From Streptomyces leeuwenhoekii (GTDB lineage Bacteria > Actinomycetota > Actinomycetes > Streptomycetales > Streptomycetaceae), in the NCBI RefSeq assembly GCF_001013905.1, contig NZ_LN831790.1, positions 6,462,001 through 6,526,000 on the forward strand: a DNA stretch of 64,000 bases, given 5' to 3'. The first letter of the stretch is position 1. Every line of letters starts with the position of its first letter. Shown here in pieces: positions 32,124-39,455 of this stretch. The notes under the pieces were generated by a model. It saw nothing but the letters and a program-made list of their open reading frames with translations, ran no database searches and was not told the DNA's origin. Made by a program: the position numbers and the translations under genes.

Positions 32124-32621
32124 ATGGGCATGAGTGTGACCATCTCTGCGGCGACCGAGCAGGATGCCGAACAGATCTTCCGGTTGCAGTACCTCTGCTT
32201 CCAGGGCGAGGCGGCGCTGTACGGCAACTACCGCATCGACCCGCTGGTCCAGACCCTGGACTCCGTCCGCGAGGAAGTGGCCCGGGACTGCGTCTTCGTG
32301 GCACGGCTCGGCGACGAGGTCGTCGGCTCGGTACGCGGCCGGGTGACCGAGGACGGCGCCGCGTCCATCGGCAAGCTCTGCGTCCATCCCCGCCTCCAGG
32401 GGCACGGCATCGGCGCCCGCCTGTTGCGGGCGGCCGAGTCGGCCCTGGCCGGCGAGCGCGGCGCGACCCGCTTCCGTCTGCACACCGGACACCGCAGCGA
32501 GGGCAATCTGCGCCTGTACCGCCGTGTCGGCTACGAGACGGTCGGCACCGCGCGGGGCGCGGACGGCGTCCCGATGGTCGTGCTGGAGAAGCACGCGGAG
32601 GAGTACGCCACCACGGCGTGA
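32124..32621 (+). CDS. GNAT-family N-acetyltransferase
   Basis: 165 residues. The acetyl-CoA signature is GKLCVHPRLQGHGIGARLLR (R/Q-x-x-G-x-G/A loop), followed by LYRRVGYETVGTARGADGVP and MVVLEK. Substrate unknown. ATG 32124 is chosen: GGGAGG lies nine bases upstream, whereas ATG 32103 has none. It is on the same strand as, and 57 bases after, the sigma-like gene. Confidence 0.87.
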   Translation: MGMSVTISAATEQDAEQIFRLQYLCFQGEAALYGNYRIDPLVQTLDSVREEVARDCVFVARLGDEVVGSVRGRVTEDGAASIGKLCVHPRLQGHGIGARLLRAAESALAGERGATRFRLHTGHRSEGNLRLYRRVGYETVGTARGADGVPMVVLEKHAEEYATTA

Positions 32622-32647
32622 GATCCGGCGGAGGCCGGGGCGCCGGC

Positions 32648-33082
32648 TCAGCCGGCGTCCGGCCGCTGCGCCCGCGCCGCCTTCCGCAGCCAGTACAGGG
32701 CGGACAGCGGCAGCAGCACGGGGATGAAGACGTAGCCCATCCCGTAGTCCGACCACACGGTCGCGTCCGGGAAGGCCGACGGCTCGATCAGCGTCCACGT
32801 CCCCACGGTCAGCACGCCCACCAGCTCGGCGGCGCAGCACACCAGCGCCGCCTTGCGGGCCGTCTCGCCGCCGCGCACCAGGGAGTACGTGATGAAGCCG
32901 TACACCAGACCGGCCACCGCCGACAGCGAGTACGCCAGCGGCGCCCGGTCGAACTCGGTGGCGATCTGGTAGACCGAGCGCGACACCGCGCCCACGACCA
33001 TCACGCCGTACAGCCAGACCAGCAGCATCCCGGGGCCGCCGACGAGGCGGGTCCGCGACGCGCTCTCCTGCGCGGCCGTCAT
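32648..33082 (-). CDS. Four-helix integral membrane protein
   Basis: 144 residues with four hydrophobic helices (MLLVWLYGVMVVGAVSRSVY, PLAYSLSAVAGLVYGFITYS, ALVCCAAELVGVLTVGTW, MGYVFIPVLLPLSALYWL). It is conserved in Streptomyces by memory, function unknown. The start has GGGGAGG seven bases upstream and lies one base from the stop of the preceding membrane-protein gene, so the two are made together and may interact. Confidence 0.8.
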   Translation of the reverse strand: MTAAQESASRTRLVGGPGMLLVWLYGVMVVGAVSRSVYQIATEFDRAPLAYSLSAVAGLVYGFITYSLVRGGETARKAALVCCAAELVGVLTVGTWTLIEPSAFPDATVWSDYGMGYVFIPVLLPLSALYWLRKAARAQRPDAG

Positions 33083-33083
33083 C

Positions 33084-33443
33084 TCAGCCTCCCCAGATGT
33101 CGTAGAGCCGCACTTCCAGCACGGCCAGGACCACACCGCCGGCCGCGACCGTCACCGATCCCCAGCGGGTGCGTTCGGCCAGCGACATGAACCCCGCCGC
33201 CGGGACGCAGGCGAAGGCCCCGAGCAGATACGCCACGAAGATCGTCGTGCCCTGGTCCGGCTTATCGCCCTGCGCCAGCCGCACCACGCCGGCCACCAGT
33301 TGCGCCAGGGCCAGCAGCGTCACCACGGCCATCCCGATGAAATGCCAGTCCTTCGTCGGCTGATCACGGTAGGCCGCCCAGCCGCACCATGCGGCGAGCA
33401 GCAGCGCGGCGACGCCGGTCGCCGGCATCAGGACGTCAAGCAT
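33084..33443 (-). CDS. Small integral membrane protein
   Basis: 119 residues with four hydrophobic helices (VLMPATGVAALLLAAWCGWA, WHFIGMAVVTLLALAQLVAG, TIFVAYLLGAFACVPAAGFM, GSVTVAAGGVVLAVLEVRLY). No catalytic motif. The ATG start and the one-base gap to the following four-helix gene indicate an operon. Function unknown. Confidence 0.78.
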   Translation of the reverse strand: MLDVLMPATGVAALLLAAWCGWAAYRDQPTKDWHFIGMAVVTLLALAQLVAGVVRLAQGDKPDQGTTIFVAYLLGAFACVPAAGFMSLAERTRWGSVTVAAGGVVLAVLEVRLYDIWGG

Positions 33444-33844
33444 GGCAGCGACCCTATTACGGGCCAAAAGCCTCCCGGCGCCCGGCCCCGGCGTCGACAC
33501 CCCGCGCCCGGCCCCCTCTCCGTACACTCCGTGGCGCCGCGGATCCACAGGGCCACGGCGCGCCTTCCGGGCCGGGCGCCGCCGCACCGTCCGGCGGCGG
33601 CCGTGGCATTGGCCACACCTCGTCGGCCTCACCCCTCGGTGCGCACCGGGCGGGCGGCGGGGCGTCCGCCTATCGGTCCTGGTCACCGCCGAGGGGCGGT
33701 GCGGGCCGACCGCGCCCGGCCTCCGCCGGGGCCGCCCGGCCCCGTGTCCACTATGCGGACAGCGGCGTCCGGCCGTCCCCATACGTCTGCTTTACTGAGC
33801 GCATGACCACGACGAGCGACCGCACCCCTGCGACCGAGGCGACC
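33444..33844. other. Upstream region of the metNIQ leader
   Basis: No supported gene. A TGTCC/GGACA inverted pair surrounds ACTATGC at about 33748-33764, and a -10-like TTTACT lies at about 33791-33796. The region probably holds promoters for the minus-strand membrane genes and for the met operon. Confidence 0.4.
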
Positions 33845-33895
33845 ATGACGCCCGGTGCTCGTTGTCTCTGTACGCGTCGAATGTGCGCCTTCTAG
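33845..33895 (+). CDS. Candidate Cys-rich leader peptide before metNIQ
   Basis: A 16-residue ORF, MTPGARCLCTRRMCAF, with GAGG five bases before the ATG. An in-frame ATG at 33803 would make it 30 residues. Three cysteines and an internal Met near the end suggest ribosome stalling when cysteine or methionine is short. It is followed by ~250 bases of untranslated leader with possible stems (for example CTCGC/GCGAG at 33918-33935 and CACGTTTCTC/GAGAACGTG at 34022-34060) before metN. Small leaders upstream of sulfur genes are known in actinobacteria; this sequence was not compared to any database. Confidence 0.5.
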   Translation: MTPGARCLCTRRMCAF

Positions 33896-34143
33896 AGGGC
33901 CCCTGCACCATCCGAGCCTCGCGCCCCGAAGCGAGCGCCGCTCAGGTCCGCCGCCGCGCCCCGCGCGGGCGACCGAGCCGCCCCCCACCGCCCCACGGCA
34001 CGGGGGAGCACCCCTCGCGCACACGTTTCTCCCCGGTTCCCCCGCCCTCGCGAGAACGTGCCGCGTTCCGAAGACCCCCGAAGAACAACGCCCGTGCCGG
34101 CGCCCACGCACGCGCCGCGCACTCGACAGTGACGGAAACCCAC

Positions 34144-35235
34144 GTGATCACCACCACGGGCCTCACCAAGGTCTACCGCTCGCGCGGCCGTGAGGTCACC
34201 GCCCTCGACGGCGTCGACCTGCATGTCCGTGAAGGCGAGGTGTACGGCGTCATCGGCCAGTCCGGCGCCGGCAAGTCCTCGCTCATCCGCTGCATCAACC
34301 TCCTGGAGCGCCCCACCTCCGGCACGGTCACCGTCGCCGGACAGGACCTCACCGCGCTCGCCGGCCGCGGACCCCGCGCCGGGCGGGAACTGCGGCAGGC
34401 GCGCAGCCGTATCGGCATGGTCTTCCAGCACTTCAACCTGCTGTCCTCGCGGACGGTCCAGGACAACGTCGAGCTGCCCCTGGAGATCCTCGGCAAGTCC
34501 GGCAAGGAGCGCTCCCGCAAGGCCCTGGAACTGCTCGACCTGGTCGGCCTCGCCGACAAGGCGAAGTCCTACCCGGCCCAGCTCTCCGGCGGCCAGAAGC
34601 AGCGCGTCGGCATCGCCCGCGCCCTGGCCGGCGACCCGAAGGTGCTGCTCTCCGACGAGGCCACCAGCGCCCTGGACCCGGAGACCACCCGCTCCATCCT
34701 GCAGCTGCTGCGCGACCTGAACCGGCAGCTCGGGCTGACCGTCCTGCTCATCACCCACGAAATGGACGTCGTCAAGAGCATCTGCGACTCGGCCGCCCTC
34801 ATGGAGCGGGGCCGCATCGTCGAGTCGGGTACCGTCGGCGAACTGCTCGCCACCCCGGGCTCCGAACTGGCCGCCGCGCTGTTCCCGGTCGGCGGGGAGG
34901 CGTCCGCCGACGACCGCACCGTCCTCGACGTCACCTTCCACGGCGAGGCCGCCACCCAGCCGGTCATCTCCCAGCTCTCCCGGACCTACAACATCGACAT
35001 ATCGATCCTGGGCGCCGCCATCGACACCGTCGGCGGCCTCCAGATCGGCCGTATGCGCATCGAACTGCCCGGCCGCTACGAGGACAACGTCGTGCCGGTC
35101 GGCTTCCTGCGCGAACAGGGCCTGCAGGTGGACGTGGTGGACCCGGTGGACGCTGCCGACTCGGCGAGCACCGTGGACGCCGGGGACACGGTCGACGACA
35201 AGCAGCCCGCGCTGGTGAAGGAAGGTGCCGAATGA
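34144..35235 (+). CDS. metN: Methionine ABC importer ATP-binding protein
   Basis: 363 residues. Walker A is GQSGAGKSS, the signature LSGGQKQRVGIARAL, and Walker B VLLSDEATSALDPETT. The C-terminal ~90 residues (VTFHGEAATQPVISQLSRTY onward) form the NIL domain that binds methionine and shuts the importer. A GTG start at 34144 follows GGAAA; GTG 34129 is an alternative. It overlaps metI by 4 bases. A low-complexity Asp/Val/Ala tail (VDPVDAADSASTVDAGDTVD) ends the protein. Confidence 0.93.
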   Translation: MITTTGLTKVYRSRGREVTALDGVDLHVREGEVYGVIGQSGAGKSSLIRCINLLERPTSGTVTVAGQDLTALAGRGPRAGRELRQARSRIGMVFQHFNLLSSRTVQDNVELPLEILGKSGKERSRKALELLDLVGLADKAKSYPAQLSGGQKQRVGIARALAGDPKVLLSDEATSALDPETTRSILQLLRDLNRQLGLTVLLITHEMDVVKSICDSAALMERGRIVESGTVGELLATPGSELAAALFPVGGEASADDRTVLDVTFHGEAATQPVISQLSRTYNIDISILGAAIDTVGGLQIGRMRIELPGRYEDNVVPVGFLREQGLQVDVVDPVDAADSASTVDAGDTVDDKQPALVKEGAE

Positions 35236-35969
35236 CCTGGGCCGAGATGCAGCCGCTGCTGGAGCAGGCGTGTCGGGAGACGCTGGTCATGGTCGGCTGG
35301 TCCACCCTGATCGCCGTCGTCGCCGGGCTCCCGATCGGCGTCCTGCTCGTCCTCACCGACAAGGGCGGCCTGCTCCAGAACACCCTGGTGAACAAGGTCG
35401 TCGGGCAGATCGTGAACATCGGCCGCTCGCTGCCGTTCATCATCCTGATGGTCGCGCTGATGAACTTCACGCGCTGGGTCACCGGCACGACCATCGGCAG
35501 CGAGGCCGCGATCGTGCCGCTCGCCATCGGCGGCATCCCCTTCTTCGCCCGCCTGGTCGAGACGGCCGTCCGCGAGGTCGACAACGGGCTCGTCGAGGCC
35601 GTGCAGGCCATGGGCGGCAACACCTGGACCATCGTCCGCAAGGTCCTCGTCCCCGAGGCGCTCCCGTCGCTGATCGCCAGCACCACCACCACGATCATCG
35701 CCCTCATCGGCTACTCGGCGATGGCCGGCACCGTCGGCGGCGGCGGCCTCGGCGACCTCGCCGTCCGCTACGGCTACCAGCGCTTCGAGACCGGCCTGAT
35801 GTGGATCACCGTGGCGGTCCTCGCCGTCGTCATCTCCCTGATCCAGTTCGCGGGCGACTACGCCGCCCGCAGCCTGCACCGCCGCGGCGGCCGCTCCGGC
35901 CCGGCGCCCAAGCTGCGGCTGCTGAAGGCCAAGGAACCCGCGGCGGCCGACATCGAGAAGGTCGCGTAA
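35232..35969 (+). CDS. metI: Methionine ABC importer permease
   Basis: 245 residues with five or six membrane helices. The coupling motif region is EAVQAMGGNTWTIVRKVLVP, the EAA loop of MetI permeases. It forms the channel with MetN and receives methionine from MetQ. The ATGA overlap with metN shows translational coupling; metQ follows after 80 bases. Confidence 0.93.
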   Translation: MTWAEMQPLLEQACRETLVMVGWSTLIAVVAGLPIGVLLVLTDKGGLLQNTLVNKVVGQIVNIGRSLPFIILMVALMNFTRWVTGTTIGSEAAIVPLAIGGIPFFARLVETAVREVDNGLVEAVQAMGGNTWTIVRKVLVPEALPSLIASTTTTIIALIGYSAMAGTVGGGGLGDLAVRYGYQRFETGLMWITVAVLAVVISLIQFAGDYAARSLHRRGGRSGPAPKLRLLKAKEPAAADIEKVA

Positions 35970-36049
35970 CCGCGCCCGACACGAGACTCCCCGGTCCCGC
36001 CGTACCCGTGGACACGGGGTCGCACCACCCACAAGGAAAGGCACTTTTC

Positions 36050-36877
36050 GTGCGTAACACCGCCAAGATCACCACCGCCGTCCTCGCCGCCTCGGCCCTC
36101 ACCCTCGGGCTGACCGCCTGCGGCTCGGACAAGGACTCCGCCTCCGACACCTCCGGACCGCTGGTCGTCGCCGCGACCCCCGTCCCGCACGCCGAGATCC
36201 TCACCTACGTCAAGGACAACCTGGCGAAGAAGGAGGGCCTCGACCTGGAGGTCAAGGAGTTCACCGACTACGTCACGCCGAACACGGCGACGGAGGACGG
36301 CTCGGTGGGCGCCAACTACTTCCAGACCGAGCCCTACCTTGCGGACTTCAACAAGAAGAACGGCACCCACCTGAAGTCCGTCGCCTCGGTGCACCTGGAG
36401 CCGCTCGGCCTGTACTCCGAGAAGGCCGACAAGCCCGGCGACCTGAAGAACGGTGCGACCATCGCCGTCCCCAACGACACCGTGACCGAGGCGCGCGCCC
36501 TGCAGTTGCTCGCCGCCAACGGCCTGCTCACCCTCAAGGACGGCGTCGGCACCGAGGCCACCCCCGCCGACATCGTCAAGAACCCCAAGAACCTCAAGTT
36601 CAAGGAGCTCGAGGCGGCCCAGACCCCGCGCTCCCTGGGCGACGTCGACGCCGCCGTCATCAACGGCAACTACGCCCTGGAGGCGGACCTCAAGCCCGCC
36701 AAGGACGCCCTGGTCCTGGAGTCCGCCGAGAACAACCCGAACGTCAACCTCCTCGTGGTCAAGGAGGGCAACGAGGACGACCCGCGCGTGCGCAAGCTCG
36801 CCAAGCTGCTCACCTCCCCCGAGGTGAAGAAGTTCATCGAGGACAAGTACGCCGGATCCGTCGTCGCCTCCTTCTGA
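36050..36877 (+). CDS. metQ: Methionine-binding lipoprotein MetQ/NlpA
   Basis: 275 residues with a lipoprotein signal peptide and lipobox LTAC (Cys at 24). The NlpA-type domain shows VVAATPVPHAEILTYVKDNL, VGANYFQTEPYLADFNKKNG and DAAVINGNYALEADL. It captures methionine outside the membrane for MetNI. GTG start after AAGGAAAGG. Confidence 0.94.
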   Translation: MRNTAKITTAVLAASALTLGLTACGSDKDSASDTSGPLVVAATPVPHAEILTYVKDNLAKKEGLDLEVKEFTDYVTPNTATEDGSVGANYFQTEPYLADFNKKNGTHLKSVASVHLEPLGLYSEKADKPGDLKNGATIAVPNDTVTEARALQLLAANGLLTLKDGVGTEATPADIVKNPKNLKFKELEAAQTPRSLGDVDAAVINGNYALEADLKPAKDALVLESAENNPNVNLLVVKEGNEDDPRVRKLAKLLTSPEVKKFIEDKYAGSVVASF

Positions 36878-36913
36878 TCCGCCGCCCGCCACCCACGGGG
36901 TCCGCCTCCGCCC

Positions 36914-36937
36914 GGCGGCGGGGACACCCCCGCCGCC
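36914..36937 (+). terminator. Terminator after metQ
   Basis: A 10-bp stem GGCGGCGGGG / CCCCGCCGCC with an ACAC loop, 36 bases past the stop. Confidence 0.75.
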
Positions 36938-37046
36938 CCCGGCGACGGGGAGGACCCCGTGGTGCGGTTCGGGGCTCTCATACTGCATGCTGGGCAGTTC
37001 AGCAGGCCCTGACGGCTCAGAAGGTCCCAAGGTTACGGAGCGGCGC

Positions 37047-37682
37047 ATGACGAGCACCTTCCCCGGCATCTCCATCAGCACGGAGCGGTTGGTGCTGCGT
37101 CCCCTGGAGACGGACGACGTCCCCGCCCTGGCCGCGATGATGAACGACGAGCAGGTCGCCGCCTGGACCGATGTCCCCCAGCCCTTCACCGAGGACGGCG
37201 CGCGCGACTGGATCACCGAGCGCGCCCCCGCCCAGCGCGCCGCAGGGCGCGGACTCGACCTGGCCGTCACCGAGTTCCTCACCCAGCGCCTGGTCGGCGT
37301 CATCCGGCTCACCCGGACCAACTGGCGGGTGCGGTCCACCGAGCTGTCGTACATCATCGCCCCCTGGGCGCGTGGCGAGGGCTACGCCTCGGAGGCGGCG
37401 CTCGCCACCGCCCGGTGGCTCTTCGGCGACCAGAAGTTCGAGCGCATCGAACTGCGCACCGCCGCCGACAACACCGCCTCCCAGCAGGTCGCCCAGAAGA
37501 TCGGCTGCATCAGCGAAGGCGTCCTGCGCAACGCCTGCATAGCGCACGTCCGCGCCGAGGACGGCACCTGGACCGACGTGCGCACCGACTTCATCGTGTG
37601 GAGTCTGCTGCCCGAGGACCTGGAAGGCGCGGGCGGGCATCCGGCCGACACCGATTTCACCACCTTCACCGACTGGAACTGA
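37047..37682 (+). CDS. GNAT acetyltransferase, RimJ/RimL-like
   Basis: 211 residues. The start ISTERLVLRPLETDDVPALA is typical of the RimJ/RimL subgroup. The acetyl-CoA site is IIAPWARGEGYASEAALATA and the end has LRTAADNTASQQVAQKIGCI. It could acetylate a protein N-terminus or a small amine; target unknown. GGAG precedes ATG 37047. The C-terminal acidic tail (HPADTDFTTFTDWN) is beyond the fold. Confidence 0.88.
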   Translation: MTSTFPGISISTERLVLRPLETDDVPALAAMMNDEQVAAWTDVPQPFTEDGARDWITERAPAQRAAGRGLDLAVTEFLTQRLVGVIRLTRTNWRVRSTELSYIIAPWARGEGYASEAALATARWLFGDQKFERIELRTAADNTASQQVAQKIGCISEGVLRNACIAHVRAEDGTWTDVRTDFIVWSLLPEDLEGAGGHPADTDFTTFTDWN

Positions 37683-37806
37683 CCGGGACGGGACCCGCGG
37701 GCGGCGCCACCGCCGTTTCCCTCAGCCTCACCGGGTACCCTCACCAAGCCCGCCCCGCGGGCGACTCCCGTAACGACCTGCGCAAAACACCTGGAGACTG
37801 ACGACG

Positions 37807-39042
37807 ATGGCCGACCGGGTCACGGTGATCGGCTGGGACGGTTCGCCGCTGACCGCCGCGGCACGCGCCGCGCTGGGCGCCGCCACCCTCGTGGCCGGTG
37901 CCGCCCACCACCTCGCGCTGCCGGAGGTACCGCCCGCCGCCGAACGCATCCGCCTCGGCAGCGTCGCCCTCGCCGCCCGCCGCATCGCCGCCCACCGCGG
38001 CACGGCGGTCGTGCTCGCCGACGGCGACCCCGGCTTCTTCGGTGTCGTACGGACCCTGCGCGCGCCGGAGTTCGGCCTGGAGGTCGAGGTCGTCCCGGCC
38101 GTCTCCTCCGTGGCCACCGCCTTCGCCCGGGCCGGCATGCCCTGGGACGACGCCCATGTCGTCGTCGCCCACCCCCGCACCCTGCGCCGCGCGGTCAACG
38201 TCTGCCGGGCCCACACCAAGGTGGCGGTCCTCACCGCTCCGGGCGCCGGCCCCGCCGAACTCGGCCTGCTGCTGGACGACGTCCACCGCACCTTCGTCAT
38301 CTGCGAGGAACTCGGCACCGCCCACGAGCGGGTCACCGTCGTCACCTCCGACAAGGCCGCCGACCACACCTGGCGCGACCCCAACGTCGTCATCGTCATC
38401 GGCGGACCCAGCGGGCCCGGTGTCACGGCGGACGGCGGGGGCTGGATCGCCGGCCGCGACCCGGCCGCCGGGCCCCGCGGCTGGTCGCTGCCCGCCGAAG
38501 CCTACGGCGGCGGCCTCGGCGAGGGCGAGACCGACCTGCTGCGCACGGCCCAGCTCGCCCGGCTCGGACCGCGCCTCGGGGACCTCGTGTGGGACATCGG
38601 CTGCGGCAGCGGCGCGTTCGCCACCGAAGCCGCCCGCGGCGGCGCCGCCGTCATCGCCGTCGACCGCGACCCGGACGCCTGCGCCCGCACCGAGGCCACC
38701 GCCCGCCGCTTCGGCGTCCAGCTCCAGACCGTCTGCGGCACCGCTCCGCACGTCCTGGAGGACCTCCCCGAGCCCGACGTCGTCCGCGTCGGCGGCGGGG
38801 GAGCGGCCGTGGTCTCGGCGGTCGCCGACCGCCGCCCGCAGCGCATCGTCACGCACGCCGCCACCCGCGACGCCGCCGAACTCGTCGGCCGCGACCTGAC
38901 GGAGCACGGCTACGTCGTCGAGTGCGCCCTGCTCCAGTCCGTCGCCCTCGACACCCGGGCCTGGACGGAGAAGGAACGCAGCGTCGCCTTCCTGCTCAGC
39001 GGAGAGCTGCCGCGGCGCGAGGGCGGTGCCCCCGGGCGCTGA
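37807..39042 (+). CDS. cobL: Precorrin-6Y C5,15-methyltransferase (decarboxylating), CbiE-CbiT fusion
   Basis: 411 residues. The N-terminal half (~1-205) is a tetrapyrrole C-methylase (CbiE): ADGDPGFFGVVRTL, EVVPAVSSVATAFARAG. The C-terminal half (~225-400) is a class-I SAM methyltransferase (CbiT): VWDIGCGSGAFATEAARGG, VIAVDRDPDAC. Together they methylate C5 and C15 and decarboxylate the acetate side chain during cobalamin ring synthesis. It lies upstream of the BluB-CobT fusion and a siroheme-synthase-like gene. Confidence 0.93.
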   Translation: MADRVTVIGWDGSPLTAAARAALGAATLVAGAAHHLALPEVPPAAERIRLGSVALAARRIAAHRGTAVVLADGDPGFFGVVRTLRAPEFGLEVEVVPAVSSVATAFARAGMPWDDAHVVVAHPRTLRRAVNVCRAHTKVAVLTAPGAGPAELGLLLDDVHRTFVICEELGTAHERVTVVTSDKAADHTWRDPNVVIVIGGPSGPGVTADGGGWIAGRDPAAGPRGWSLPAEAYGGGLGEGETDLLRTAQLARLGPRLGDLVWDIGCGSGAFATEAARGGAAVIAVDRDPDACARTEATARRFGVQLQTVCGTAPHVLEDLPEPDVVRVGGGGAAVVSAVADRRPQRIVTHAATRDAAELVGRDLTEHGYVVECALLQSVALDTRAWTEKERSVAFLLSGELPRREGGAPGR

Positions 39043-39455
39043 GTGCCGGGGAGCTTCGGGGCGTGGCGGGCCGGGCACCGGGAGGGCCTGCCGGATCGCG
39101 CCCCGTGATCCTGTTGTCGTACCGCGCGCGGTAGGCTGGCCGATCGTTGTACCGCACCGGGACACCCGAACATTCGTCGGCCAATGTCCCGAAAACGTGC
39201 CCGTTCTGGGTGGGGTGTGGTACGGCACCACCGCAGGACGCGCGCAACGTGGCGCAGTCCACAGCGGACCGTCGCGGATCACGCTGTCGTGACGGAGCAA
39301 CGACCGCGACAATGCCACTCAGTGGCTTTGTCGTCTTTTCCGGCGAGTCGTTCGTGCCGCTGGGCACGCACGCTCGTTCTTCACTGCGGGGCGGTCGCTG
39401 CGCCGTTCCGGGTGAGCCGGCCGTGGAAGCAGGAACCGATGGGCGAGGGGTACGC
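39043..39455. other. Leader region of the BluB-CobT gene
   Basis: About 410 bases without a supported gene. It contains a 14-base palindrome TACCGCGCGCGGTA (39120-39133), a -10-like TAGGCT (39132-39137) and a terminator-like hairpin listed separately. I looked for cobalamin-riboswitch core sequences and do not see them. Confidence 0.4.
39307..39339 (+). terminator. Terminator-like hairpin in the BluB-CobT leader
   Basis: CGACAATGCCAC / GTGGCTTTGTCG pairs 11 of 12 bases around a TCA loop and is followed by TCTTTT, a T-rich tail rare in this genome. It lies ~115 bases before the start codon and could act as an attenuator. Confidence 0.5.

Noticed and set aside
33896..34143. SAM riboswitch before metN
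   Set aside because: No S-box core (for example the AGAGG...GGC pattern) is visible; the short leader ORF is the better candidate for control.
39043..39455. Cobalamin riboswitch before the B12 gene
   Set aside because: I looked for the conserved B12-box and core sequences and found no convincing match; only a terminator-like hairpin is supported.
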